Source: Saprospiraceae bacterium
GTDB lineage: Bacteria; Bacteroidota; Bacteroidia; Chitinophagales; Saprospiraceae
Direction of reading: 5' to 3'
Assembly: GCA_029212405.1 (NCBI GenBank)
Contig: JARGNR010000004.1
Span: 65,396 to 129,395, forward strand
DNA length: 64,000 nucleotides
Positions 9,186-18,101 of this stretch are shown here, one piece after another. The position numbers and the translations under genes were made by a program. The notes beneath the pieces were generated by a model. It was not told the origin of the DNA, searched no databases, and was given only the letters and a program-made list of their open reading frames with translations. The first letter of the stretch is position 1, and each line of letters starts with the position of its first letter.

Positions 9186-10251
9186 GAAACCACTTATTTG
9201 TTTTATACTTCCTTCATTGCGATCAGGAGGAGCTGAAAAAATTATTTCCGTTTTGATCAATTATTGGAATAGGGATAAATATACGATTCGAGTTATTCTC
9301 GTTGATTCAAGAGATCGGTTTTTTAAATTGAATAGAGAATATGAGGTGATTGAAATTCATAAGCATTCTCCAAAACAAGCAGCTATACCCTTATTCTTAG
9401 AAATTCGAAAAATGAAACCAGATTGGGTATTTGTTTCTACGATGAAATATGCCACGCTTTGCGGCTATTTATCATTGATTTTACCCAATTCAATACATTG
9501 GATTTGTCGAGAGTCAAATATTTCTAGCTTATCGTACTCCAGTTATTATCGATTTCCAAGATTAATGAAGTTATTGGCGAAGATTGCCTACAAAAAAATG
9601 GATCATATTATCGCACAGTCTGAATATATGAAAAAGGATTTTCTTGATTTTTTTAAGACTAGCCAACAGAACATCACGGTAATAAATAACCCCATCCAAT
9701 TTGAAAGAAAGGAGTGGAAAAAAACAATGAGTAAATCTAAAAGATTGCTCTCTGTAGGCAGATTGAATAAAGTAAAAGGATATGATCGAATACTACCTCA
9801 AATTGCGCGTCTTGATTTTGATTATACCTATACAATTCTAGGAGATGGGCCTGAAAGAAAGTTACTTGAAGGCTTAATTATATCACTGGGAATTGAGAAT
9901 AAGGTAGAGTTTAAAGGACAGGTAAATAATGTAGAAGATTATTATGAAAATTCTGATGTTTTACTGATGGCTTCGAGGCATGAGGGGTTTCCAAATGTTT
10001 TGCTGGAGGCAGGAATTCATGGAATTCCTGTGGTTGCAATGAATTGTCCTGGCGGTACAGCCGAAATTGTACATCATGGAACCAATGGATATTTAGTAGA
10101 TGATATTGAAGAATATGCGGATTATGTAAAAAAAGTATATCAAAATGAATGGGATGCAAAAGGTATCAAACGCGCAACGCAAAAGAAGTATGAAATAAAA
10201 ACCATTCTAAGTCAATACTATAAAATTATTAATAATGAAGTCATTAATTAA
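9175..10251 (+). CDS. Glycosyltransferase family 4
   Basis: The 358-residue protein has the family 4 hallmarks: an N-terminal LPSLRSGGAEKI glycine loop, a central LLSVGRLNKVKGYDRI motif, and the C-terminal MASRHEGFPNVLLEAGIHG signature in which the EGFPN..LLE stretch holds the catalytic E-x7-E pair. It is a retaining enzyme that would transfer a sugar from a nucleotide donor to the lipid-linked intermediate. The start is TTG at 9175, inside the end of the beta-helix gene; an upstream ATG at 9166 is followed at once by a stop. It overlaps the next gene by 17 bases. Confidence 0.9.
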   Translation: MISKKPLICFILPSLRSGGAEKIISVLINYWNRDKYTIRVILVDSRDRFFKLNREYEVIEIHKHSPKQAAIPLFLEIRKMKPDWVFVSTMKYATLCGYLSLILPNSIHWICRESNISSLSYSSYYRFPRLMKLLAKIAYKKMDHIIAQSEYMKKDFLDFFKTSQQNITVINNPIQFERKEWKKTMSKSKRLLSVGRLNKVKGYDRILPQIARLDFDYTYTILGDGPERKLLEGLIISLGIENKVEFKGQVNNVEDYYENSDVLLMASRHEGFPNVLLEAGIHGIPVVAMNCPGGTAEIVHHGTNGYLVDDIEEYADYVKKVYQNEWDAKGIKRATQKKYEIKTILSQYYKIINNEVIN

Positions 10252-10777
10252 AGCGCTTTATCTGAAGTTTTTGAGAGCAAAATTGGGTGGTACAAGGTAT
10301 GCTAGAAGATTGGGGGTAAAAGTGGGAGAAGGATGTCGTATATACATATCTTCATTTGGCTCAGAACCATGGCTGATAGAAATTGGAGATAGAGTTACGA
10401 TAACAAGTGGTGTTCGAATTATTACTCATGATGGATCGACTTGGTTGATGAGAGATGAGAAGGGTAGGCGTTTTCTTTATCGTAAAGTGGAGATTGGAAA
10501 TGATGTATTTATTGGATTGAATTCTATAATTCTTCCAGGAGTTAGGGTTGGAAATAATTGTATTATTGCTGCTGGTTCTGTTGTAATAAAATCAATTCCA
10601 GATGGTAGCATTGTAGGAGGTAATCCAGCAAGAATTATCGGAAGCTATGATGAATATAAAAATAAGGTAATGAACGAGTATGTAAGCGAAGAGGACATTG
10701 ATTCATCGCTTTCATACCAAGATCGAATATTAAAAGTTTTAGATAAAAATATGAAGCCGAATCTTGAAGGAAAATAA
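10235..10777 (+). CDS. Hexapeptide-repeat acyltransferase
   Basis: The 180-residue protein shows hexapeptide repeats from about residue 45 to 140 (VEIGNDVFIGLNSIILPGVRVGNNCIIAAGSVV) and the end-of-helix tail IVGGNPARIIG. A THDG segment near residue 65 supplies a likely catalytic His. It differs clearly from the acyltransferase at 2178 in its N-terminal region (RAKLGGTRYARRLGVKVGEGC), so this is a second, distinct modification activity and not a duplicate. O- or N-acetylation of a residue in the repeat unit is the likely reaction. It overlaps both neighbours, indicating translational coupling. Confidence 0.85.
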   Translation: MKSLIKALYLKFLRAKLGGTRYARRLGVKVGEGCRIYISSFGSEPWLIEIGDRVTITSGVRIITHDGSTWLMRDEKGRRFLYRKVEIGNDVFIGLNSIILPGVRVGNNCIIAAGSVVIKSIPDGSIVGGNPARIIGSYDEYKNKVMNEYVSEEDIDSSLSYQDRILKVLDKNMKPNLEGK

Positions 10778-11870
10778 AACCCTTTTAACATTATTGCCCG
10801 GAGATTGCTTAGGCGGCGCCGAAAAGGTTCTAAAACTAATGGTCAAAGAGTGGACTGAAACTCAAGGCAACAATGCGGAGGTAGTTTTTTTGAAAAAATC
10901 AGAATGTGGGTCTTGGGATGATATAAATGAACAGACCAACCAATATTTTTCTACGTATACACAAGAGCGATTTACAATATGGTATTCTTTAAAACAAATT
11001 TATAAGGTATCGAGGCAAAATAATGTTGAATTGACTCTTGCCTCTAATACAGTAATGGTTGGCTGGTTAGGGTTTTTGAGAAAATTAGGAGTTCTTAAAA
11101 CAGACTATTTAGTTGGAAGAGAAAGTACACAATTATTAGATAGATTTACAGGTGCAAAGAGACTGATGGCCTTGTTCTTTTATACGATTGGGTATAGTAA
11201 TTTAGACTTAGTTATTTGTCAGACCACATATATGATGGAAAGGTTTTATGTTCAACTACCTCAGGCAAAAAACTGGAACGTAAAAGTTATACCAAATCCT
11301 TTTCTACTACCAAATCAGTTACCTAAAGAGGATAAATCTTATGACCAATATGGCAACTATATAGTAGGAGCTGGACGGTTAATTCAGCTTAAAGGGTTTG
11401 ACCTATTGATTCAAAGTTTAACGCATTTTGAAGAGCTAAATTTAGTTATTTTGGGAGCAGGTAAAGAGGAGGAAAACTTAAAGAAATTAGCGACAAAGCT
11501 CGGGTTGGCGGAACGATTGTTTTTACCAGGGAAAGTAAACAATGTTTATGATTATTTCAAACATGCTGCGGTGTGTGTTATAAGTTCAAGAGTAGAAGGA
11601 TTTCCGAATACATTGCTGGAGATGATGAGTGTAAATGAACAAGTAGTCTCGACTTTATGCGCAGGTGATATTGATAAAATTGACGGGGTGGTTACATGTA
11701 ATACAGACAATGTGGAAGAGATGGTGCATGCAATTAAAACTGCCTTAAATCAAACTCCTGAAATGAATCAATTGAATAGAATGAAATTTGATGCTGAACT
11801 TGAAAGTAGAAAACCATCACATTTTTTAAAGAAGATATATGAGCATCTCAATAAAAATGATAATAAGTAG
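10764..11870 (+). CDS. Glycosyltransferase family 4
   Basis: This 368-residue GT4 protein has the LPGDCLGGAEKVLK loop near the N-terminus, a YIVGAGRLIQLKGFDLLI segment at the start of the second Rossmann domain, and the SSRVEGFPNTLLEMMSV catalytic signature near residue 275. It should act on the cytoplasmic face of the inner membrane in repeat-unit assembly. The start is TTG at 10764, giving a 14-base overlap with the acyltransferase; the nearby ATG at 10751 is in another frame. The next gene starts immediately after its stop. Confidence 0.88.
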   Translation: MKENKTLLTLLPGDCLGGAEKVLKLMVKEWTETQGNNAEVVFLKKSECGSWDDINEQTNQYFSTYTQERFTIWYSLKQIYKVSRQNNVELTLASNTVMVGWLGFLRKLGVLKTDYLVGRESTQLLDRFTGAKRLMALFFYTIGYSNLDLVICQTTYMMERFYVQLPQAKNWNVKVIPNPFLLPNQLPKEDKSYDQYGNYIVGAGRLIQLKGFDLLIQSLTHFEELNLVILGAGKEEENLKKLATKLGLAERLFLPGKVNNVYDYFKHAAVCVISSRVEGFPNTLLEMMSVNEQVVSTLCAGDIDKIDGVVTCNTDNVEEMVHAIKTALNQTPEMNQLNRMKFDAELESRKPSHFLKKIYEHLNKNDNK

Positions 11871-13070
11871 ATGAGTAAAATCAAGGTTTTAAGAATTATG
11901 CATCGAATGAGCATAAGTGGTCCAACTCATCATGCGGCATATCTTACAAAGTATTTAGGAGATAAGTATGAGACAATGCTATTGAGTGGAATGATAGAGT
12001 CAGGAGAAAGAGATGGTTCATTTATTATGGAACAAATAGGTGTTGAGCCCGTCTACATTAGTGATATGGAACGCTCAATAAATCTAATAAAAGACAGAAA
12101 AGCATATTTGAAAATTCGAGAAATAATTAAAAATTATCAACCGGATATCGTGCATACGCATGCAGCAAAATCTGGAGCTCTTGGAAGGTTGGCTGCAATT
12201 CATGAAAAAGTTCCTGTCATTATTCATACCTATCATGGCCATGTTTTTCATTCTTACTTTGGAAAACTTAAAACATTTATATTTCTTACCATCGAACGGT
12301 TTCTAGCTAAAAAGTCAACTAGAATAATTGCCATAAGCAATAAACAGAAAGAGGAATTAAGTAAAGATTTTACCATTGCTCCTCCTTCAAAAATCTCTGT
12401 TATAAAACTAGGTTTTGACCTTAGTAAGTTTGTAGATGTAGACGGAAGAAAAAGGAATAAATTTAGATCTGAATTTCAATTAGATGATAGTAAAATAGCA
12501 TTTGGAATAATAGGGAGAGTAACGGGAGTGAAAAACCACCATCATTTTTTAAAGTCATTTGCCCTTCATAAAACTCAATCTAATGCAAATTCAATTGCTT
12601 TTGTTATTGGAGATGGAGACTTAATGAATGAGATAAAGGATCTATGTTCCGAGCTCGGTCTTAATATTTCTACACCTCAAAACAAGAGTACTCAGCCTAA
12701 TGTCATATTTACTTCATGGAGAGAGGATGTTGAGTTTGTAATGAATGGATTAGATGTTGTTTGTCTCACTTCCTTGAATGAAGGTACTCCAGTAAGTCTG
12801 ATTGAAGCTCAAGCAGCTCAAAAGCCAATCTTAACGACCAATGTAGGAGGAGTAGAAGATATTGTTATTAAAGATAAGTCAGCATTATTATATAAGGTAA
12901 ACGATGTGGATGGACTAGCGATAGGAATGACAAAACTTGCAGAAAATCCCGATAAAAGGCTTGAAATGGCAAGTTATGCCAATTCAGTAAGAGAAGAATT
13001 TTCGTACAAAAGACTTGTAAAGGATATAGATGGATTGTATCAAAAATTAATGGATGGAAAATCAAAATAG
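11871..13070 (+). CDS. Glycosyltransferase family 4
   Basis: The 399-residue protein has a GT4 architecture with HRMSISGPTHHAAYL at the N-terminus, HTHAAKSGALGR and a following HTYHGHVFHSYF in the acceptor domain, GIIGRVTGVKNHHHFL at the domain boundary, and LTSLNEGTPVSLIEAQAA as the catalytic signature. The HTYHGH region is shared by a recognisable GT4 subgroup common in exopolysaccharide clusters. Substrates are unknown. ATG 11871 abuts the previous stop, and the gene overlaps the next by 17 bases. Confidence 0.88.
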   Translation: MSKIKVLRIMHRMSISGPTHHAAYLTKYLGDKYETMLLSGMIESGERDGSFIMEQIGVEPVYISDMERSINLIKDRKAYLKIREIIKNYQPDIVHTHAAKSGALGRLAAIHEKVPVIIHTYHGHVFHSYFGKLKTFIFLTIERFLAKKSTRIIAISNKQKEELSKDFTIAPPSKISVIKLGFDLSKFVDVDGRKRNKFRSEFQLDDSKIAFGIIGRVTGVKNHHHFLKSFALHKTQSNANSIAFVIGDGDLMNEIKDLCSELGLNISTPQNKSTQPNVIFTSWREDVEFVMNGLDVVCLTSLNEGTPVSLIEAQAAQKPILTTNVGGVEDIVIKDKSALLYKVNDVDGLAIGMTKLAENPDKRLEMASYANSVREEFSYKRLVKDIDGLYQKLMDGKSK

Positions 13071-14052
13071 AAAAATATTTATTACGGGTGGATCTGGATT
13101 TATAAGTTCACATATTCATGAAGTTATAGATCAAAATGAAATTGTGAATTTTGATTTGAAACCTCCTAGAGAAAATATTACATCAACTTTTGTTCAAGGG
13201 GATGTTAGAAATTTAGAGGATCTGAATACGGCACTTGCGTTACACCCATGTTCTATGATATTGGCTTTGGCTGCAGAGCACAAAGACTTTGGACTTTCTG
13301 AAGAAGAATATTTTAAAACGAATGAATTTGGTACTGAGAATATCTGTAAAGCAGCAGAAAAAGCCGGTATTACTAAAATAGTTTTTTACAGCTCTGTAGC
13401 TGTTTATGGCAACAATACTTTACCTTCAACAGAAGAAATGCCACCTAACCCAAACCTACCATATGGAGCCTCAAAATGGGCTGGAGAGAAAGTCCTGCAA
13501 AAATGGGTAAGTGAAAATCCTGAAAGAAGTGTTTTGATCATGCGACCTACAGTAGTTTATGGAGAACGCAATATTGCAAATATGTTTAGGCTTATTCAAC
13601 AAATAAATAGTGGAAGATATTTTCACATTGGTAAAGGAAAAAATATAAAATCCATAGCCTATGTGAAAAACTTAGTTGAAGCTACATTTTACTTGGCAGA
13701 AAGAATGAAGAGTGGAATGGAAGTATTTAATTATGCGGATAAGCCGCAAATGACGAGTAGAGAAATTGGTGAAGTAATCTCCAATCGACTAAAAAAGTCT
13801 CCGTTTACAATACCCTATAGACTAGCTCTCCTAATGGGAATTCCTTTTGATATACTAATTAAAGTAACAGGAAAGGATTATCCTATTTCTACCAATAGGA
13901 TAAAGAAATTTTGCGTTCAAACTTATCATAAAGCAGATAAGGTGACAGATTCAGGATTTATTCCCAAATACTCAAATATCGAGGGACTAAACAATATGAT
14001 AAAATGGCAAAAGGAACAATATAGAAAGGAAGAATCCTATTTTAATATATAG
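13054..14052 (+). CDS. NAD-dependent epimerase/dehydratase (extended SDR)
   Basis: The 332-residue protein is an extended short-chain dehydrogenase of the kind that makes nucleotide sugars. It has an N-terminal Rossmann loop (ITGGSGFISSH), the SSVAVYG strand before the active site, and the catalytic YGASK (Y-x3-K) near residue 140. The third position of the usual G-x-x-G-x-x-G cofactor loop appears to be Ser, which is unusual. It may act as a UDP-sugar 4-epimerase or as a dehydratase; sequence alone does not settle which. It overlaps the upstream glycosyltransferase by 17 bases and is followed by a 55-base gap. Confidence 0.85.
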   Translation: MENQNRKIFITGGSGFISSHIHEVIDQNEIVNFDLKPPRENITSTFVQGDVRNLEDLNTALALHPCSMILALAAEHKDFGLSEEEYFKTNEFGTENICKAAEKAGITKIVFYSSVAVYGNNTLPSTEEMPPNPNLPYGASKWAGEKVLQKWVSENPERSVLIMRPTVVYGERNIANMFRLIQQINSGRYFHIGKGKNIKSIAYVKNLVEATFYLAERMKSGMEVFNYADKPQMTSREIGEVISNRLKKSPFTIPYRLALLMGIPFDILIKVTGKDYPISTNRIKKFCVQTYHKADKVTDSGFIPKYSNIEGLNNMIKWQKEQYRKEESYFNI

Positions 14053-14107
14053 TAAATTTAATGGGTGAAAGTGATGGAACGATTATTAATTTGGATAGAG
14101 AATTACA

Positions 14108-14800
14108 GTGAAAAGAACAACTGAAGATTTTAAATATTCATATACTTCATATTATTCCTTTATTTCGAAATCGTTTGATAATCATATTAAAAAAAAGGTT
14201 TTAGAAATTGGCGGAGGCGCTCATCCATCTATCACAGAGAGATCAAATCTCAAGTATACCATCATTGACCCAGACCCAATAGAATTGAAAAAGAGTCCGG
14301 AGGATTGTTATCAAATTTGTTCGACATTGCAAGAATACAATGAGGTTGGACAATTTGATTTAATCATTTCAAAAATGGTACTTGAGCATGTAGAGGAGCC
14401 AGACTCTTTTCATGAAAAAGCGAGGAGAGTACTTAAAGATAATGGGACGATTATTCACTTCTTTGCTTGCCGCCATTCAATACCAGCCATGGTAAATAGG
14501 CTATTGCCTGAATCTTTTGGAAATGCTCTTTTGAGGGTATTAAAAAATAGAAATACGGAGGCACATCCAAAGTATCCTGCATTTTATAAAAGGACAAAAG
14601 GGGGCGTGAAGTCTCAAATTCAATATTTTGAAAATCTTGGGTTTAGTATACAAACCTATAACTCCTACGTTGGGCACAAATACTTCCAATCGTTTCCGGT
14701 ATTAAAGCAATTGGAACAACTCTATACCTGGATTCTTGTTCAACTAAAGATGAAGTCATTAGCCACCGTTGCCTTGGTGGTTTTAAAAAAGAAAAAATGA
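14108..14800 (+). CDS. Class I SAM-dependent methyltransferase
   Basis: The 230-residue protein contains a SAM-binding motif I (VLEIGGGAHPS) near residue 32, an acidic strand YTIIDPD that would hold the ribose, and a motif resembling FDLIISKMVLEHVEEPDSF where the partner strand ends, as in Methyltransf_11 proteins. Within this locus it probably O-methylates a sugar or caps the chain. The start is GTG at 14108; there is no better in-frame ATG before motif I. The TGA overlaps the manC ATG (ATGA), so the two are translationally coupled. Confidence 0.85.
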   Translation: MKRTTEDFKYSYTSYYSFISKSFDNHIKKKVLEIGGGAHPSITERSNLKYTIIDPDPIELKKSPEDCYQICSTLQEYNEVGQFDLIISKMVLEHVEEPDSFHEKARRVLKDNGTIIHFFACRHSIPAMVNRLLPESFGNALLRVLKNRNTEAHPKYPAFYKRTKGGVKSQIQYFENLGFSIQTYNSYVGHKYFQSFPVLKQLEQLYTWILVQLKMKSLATVALVVLKKKK

Positions 14801-15882
14801 ATAAAAACAGATATATAACGATAATGGCAGGCGGAGTCGGATCAAGATTTTGGCCTGCTTCTACAGAAGAAACCCCGAAACAATTTTTGGATATTTTAGG
14901 AGTGGGGAAATCACTAATTCGATTGACCTTTGAGCGATTTTTAAGACTTGTTCCTGCAGATCAGATTCTGATTGTGACCAATAAAAAGTACAAGGCAATC
15001 ACAAAAGAGCATCTTCCAGAACTGCCTATTGAAAATATCTTGTGCGAGCCATCTAGAAATAATACGGCACCCTGTGTAGCTTATACTGCATTGAGATTAA
15101 AAGCAACGAATCCCGATGCCATTTTTGTTACGGCTCCTTCGGATCACATTATTTTGAAAGAAGATCAGTTTCTTCAAAAGATTAATCAAGCGTTTGAGTT
15201 TGTTGAAAATCAGGATGCAATTGTGACGCTAGGAATTCAACCGACAAGACCTGATACAGGATATGGATACATCGAAACAGAATGCGAATGCAAAGGAGAA
15301 GGAGACGATGCCAGTGTTGGAGTTTGCAGCGTCAATGCCTTCAAGGAAAAACCAGATCGAGAAACAGCCAAAGCATATATTGAGGATGGGTCCTATTTGT
15401 GGAATGCAGGTATTTTTATATGGAAAGCGAAGCGTTTAATTCAATCTTTTGAACGGCATGCACCCCAAATAATTCAAGTGTTGACACAAGATGAAAGTAA
15501 GTTTAATACGGCTGAAGAGCAATCATATATTGATCGTGTTTATCCGGACACAGAGCGGATCTCCGTAGATTATGCTATATTAGAACGGGCACAGAATGTA
15601 TATACCATTCCCGCGGATATTGGTTGGAGTGATCTTGGAACGTGGAATAGTTTGCATGCATTTTTGGATAAAGACGATAATGATACGGTAACATTAGGGG
15701 CCAATACGCACTTGATCGATACCCAGCGAAGTATCATCAGAAGCGACAGCAATAAGATTGTAGTAGTTAAAGGTTTGGACGATTATATTGTAGTAGATGA
15801 GCCAGGTGCTTTATTGATTTATCCAAAGAAGGATGAACAAGAGATTAAAGAAGTGGTGAAGTCATTGGGGTCTGACCAATAA
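14797..15882 (+). CDS. manC: Mannose-1-phosphate guanylyltransferase
   Basis: The 361-residue protein makes GDP-mannose from mannose-1-phosphate and GTP. It shows the nucleotidyltransferase signature MAGGVGSRFWPASTEETPKQ, PSRNNTAPC near residue 88, VTAPSDHII, and FKEKPDRETAKAY followed by WNAGIFIWKA. Its length corresponds to the single-domain GMP form; the C-terminal phosphomannose isomerase domain of bifunctional ManC/AlgA proteins is absent. It implies that mannose or a GDP-mannose-derived sugar such as fucose or rhamnose enters the polymer. It closes the tight block of genes beginning upstream of the window. Confidence 0.93.
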   Translation: MNKNRYITIMAGGVGSRFWPASTEETPKQFLDILGVGKSLIRLTFERFLRLVPADQILIVTNKKYKAITKEHLPELPIENILCEPSRNNTAPCVAYTALRLKATNPDAIFVTAPSDHIILKEDQFLQKINQAFEFVENQDAIVTLGIQPTRPDTGYGYIETECECKGEGDDASVGVCSVNAFKEKPDRETAKAYIEDGSYLWNAGIFIWKAKRLIQSFERHAPQIIQVLTQDESKFNTAEEQSYIDRVYPDTERISVDYAILERAQNVYTIPADIGWSDLGTWNSLHAFLDKDDNDTVTLGANTHLIDTQRSIIRSDSNKIVVVKGLDDYIVVDEPGALLIYPKKDEQEIKEVVKSLGSDQ

Positions 15883-15998
15883 AAGGAGGAGAGCGGATGT
15901 TGAGATTTCGTTGCGCTGGGGGATGAAGATCGGCGAAAGATCAACTCCTTAAATCTATGACTTTAGGATTGATTTGGAAATTATGAAAAGAAACAACT

Positions 15999-16931
15999 AT
16001 GAATACTAGACGAGAATTTTTGAAGACAACTGGTCAGGTTGCAGCGTACTCTTTTTTATTTGGCCATCTGTATGCATGCAAAGGTGCCAAGGTGCCCACT
16101 ACCATTCAATTGCCTGCAGATGCATCGTTTAATATGCAATTTCTCAGAGGTGGAGTTGGATTTTTTACGGAAAGAGGAGGAACTATAGGATGGATGGCAA
16201 GTAAAGATGGAATGGCTGTCATAGATACTCAATTTCCTGAGCAATCTCAACACTTGGTGGATGAGCTGATGAAAATTAAAAAAGGGAAAATTGATTTGTT
16301 GATTAATACCCATCATCATGGTGATCATACAGCAGGGAATAAAGTATATAGAGATCTTACGGATACGATTTTGGCCCATGAAAACAGTAAAAAGAACCAA
16401 GAGAATTCAGCAAAAAAAAGAGGGAATGAAGCGGATCAGGTGTATCCCAATGAGACCTTCGAAACCAGCATTCGAAAACGGGTAGGGAATGAAGTGATCG
16501 ATCTAAAATACTATGGTGCAGGACATACGAATGGTGATGCCATTACTCATTTTCAAAATGCCAATATTGTACATATGGGGGATTTGGTTTTTAATAGAAG
16601 GTTTCCGTACATTGATACGGGGGCTGGAGCAAATATTGAAAACTGGATTAAGGTTTTGGATCAAGCGAAGAGAAATTATGATGATGAGACTATATTTATT
16701 TGGGGACATGCGGCCGATGGATATGATATAAAAGGAGGAAAAGAAGATATCTCGGCATTTCAAAATTATTTAGAAAAGTTGTTGGAATTTGGAGAAAAGT
16801 CAATGCGTGCTGGCGTGACGTTGGATGAGCTCATTAAAACTACAACGACAATCCCAGGAGCGGAAGAGTGGACAGGAAAAGGGATAGACAGAAGTTTGAA
16901 AGCCGTTTATGCTGAAGTTGGAAAAGAGTAA
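15999..16931 (+). CDS. Tat-exported metallo-beta-lactamase-fold hydrolase
   Basis: The 310-residue protein begins with a twin-arginine type signal (NTRREFLKTTG) followed by a hydrophobic stretch and LYAC, so Cys27 could be lipidated. The metal-binding motif THHHGDHTAGN is at residues 104-114, and GAGHTNGD and WGHAADGYD later in the chain supply the further His ligands of the fold. It is therefore a metal-dependent hydrolase acting outside the cytoplasm; the substrate is unknown. It sits between manC and two glycosyltransferases with gaps of 116 and 48 bases, so it may be a passenger rather than a polysaccharide gene. Confidence 0.85.
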   Translation: MNTRREFLKTTGQVAAYSFLFGHLYACKGAKVPTTIQLPADASFNMQFLRGGVGFFTERGGTIGWMASKDGMAVIDTQFPEQSQHLVDELMKIKKGKIDLLINTHHHGDHTAGNKVYRDLTDTILAHENSKKNQENSAKKRGNEADQVYPNETFETSIRKRVGNEVIDLKYYGAGHTNGDAITHFQNANIVHMGDLVFNRRFPYIDTGAGANIENWIKVLDQAKRNYDDETIFIWGHAADGYDIKGGKEDISAFQNYLEKLLEFGEKSMRAGVTLDELIKTTTTIPGAEEWTGKGIDRSLKAVYAEVGKE

Positions 16932-16979
16932 CAATCTTCAAACCAAAGTACTAAAACTCTTTTTAAGAGAGACAATTTT

Positions 16980-18101
16980 ATGAACATTGCACTGGTAGCA
17001 AATTCTACATGGAATATATATAATTTTCGATTGAATGTAATCGATAAATTACTTGCCGAAGGTCATAATGTATTTGTGATTGCTCCAATAGATGAATACT
17101 TGGAATACAAAGAAAAATATCCAAAAGTCAAACACTATAGTTTGAAAACACTGGACCGTGACAGTACCAACCCTTTGAAAGATCTCCTCTTGGTAATTGA
17201 ACTGGCTAGAAAATATAAAAGAATCAGGCCAGATTTAATCATTCATTATACCAATAAGCCAAATATTTTTGGAGGAATAGCAGCCAAATATGTTGGCATT
17301 CCTTCTATTGCAATGGTTACAGGCTTGGGATATGCATTTATCCATAATGGATTGATAAAACTCATTACAACATTCTTATACAGGCTGACAGGCAGATGGC
17401 ACAAGAAGTTCATTTTTGAGAATATTGAGGATAGAGAATTGTTTGAGGATTTAAAAATTATCAAACCAACACATGGTGTTTCCATCAAGGGATGTGGGGT
17501 TAATACCACTTATTTTGCTCCTTATCCAAATGGAGTAGTGAAGCCAGGAGATGAAGTCATATTTACATTTATAGGAAGACTATTATATGATAAGGGCATA
17601 AAAGAGTTTGTCTTAGCCGCCCAAGATATAAAAGAAAAATACCCAAAAGTTTCGTTTTGGATTGTTGGAGAATTAGATCTTGAGAATCCCGCTACGGTGG
17701 ATAAAGAAGATTTGATTGGATGGACAGAGAATGACATTGTCTATTATCATGGATTCCAGAGAGATGTTCGACCATTTATTGCAAAATCAGATTGTATTGT
17801 TCTGCCTTCTTATCGTGAAGCTATTCCAAGGACGATTACCGAGGGCATGTCGATGGGCAAACCTGTCATTACCACAGATACAGCAGGTTGTAGAGAAGCA
17901 GTAGATATCGGAGAAAATGGTTTTTTGGCGGAGGTAAAAAGCACAGAATCACTCAAAGAAACATTTGAACAATTCATAAAGCTTTCTTCGGATCAACGAC
18001 ATAAAATGGGTGAAGCAGGCAGACAAAAAGCTCTAAAAGAATTTGACGATAGAAAAATTGCCAATGATATCTATTCTGAAATAGAAAAAATACTCCACTA
18101 A
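16980..18101 (+). CDS. Glycosyltransferase family 4 (PglA/WbpH-like group)
   Basis: The 373-residue protein opens with IALVANSTWNIYNFRLN, an N-terminus found in a GT4 subgroup that transfers HexNAc to undecaprenyl-diphosphate sugars. It has HYTNKPNIFGG and VTGLGYAF in the acceptor domain, FTFIGRLLYDKGIKEF at the start of the second domain, and LPSYREAIPRTITEGMSMG as the catalytic E-x7-E region. In this family it often adds the second sugar of the repeat unit. The subgroup link rests on my recognition of the N-terminal motif. Its TAA overlaps the next ATG. Confidence 0.87.
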   Translation: MNIALVANSTWNIYNFRLNVIDKLLAEGHNVFVIAPIDEYLEYKEKYPKVKHYSLKTLDRDSTNPLKDLLLVIELARKYKRIRPDLIIHYTNKPNIFGGIAAKYVGIPSIAMVTGLGYAFIHNGLIKLITTFLYRLTGRWHKKFIFENIEDRELFEDLKIIKPTHGVSIKGCGVNTTYFAPYPNGVVKPGDEVIFTFIGRLLYDKGIKEFVLAAQDIKEKYPKVSFWIVGELDLENPATVDKEDLIGWTENDIVYYHGFQRDVRPFIAKSDCIVLPSYREAIPRTITEGMSMGKPVITTDTAGCREAVDIGENGFLAEVKSTESLKETFEQFIKLSSDQRHKMGEAGRQKALKEFDDRKIANDIYSEIEKILH

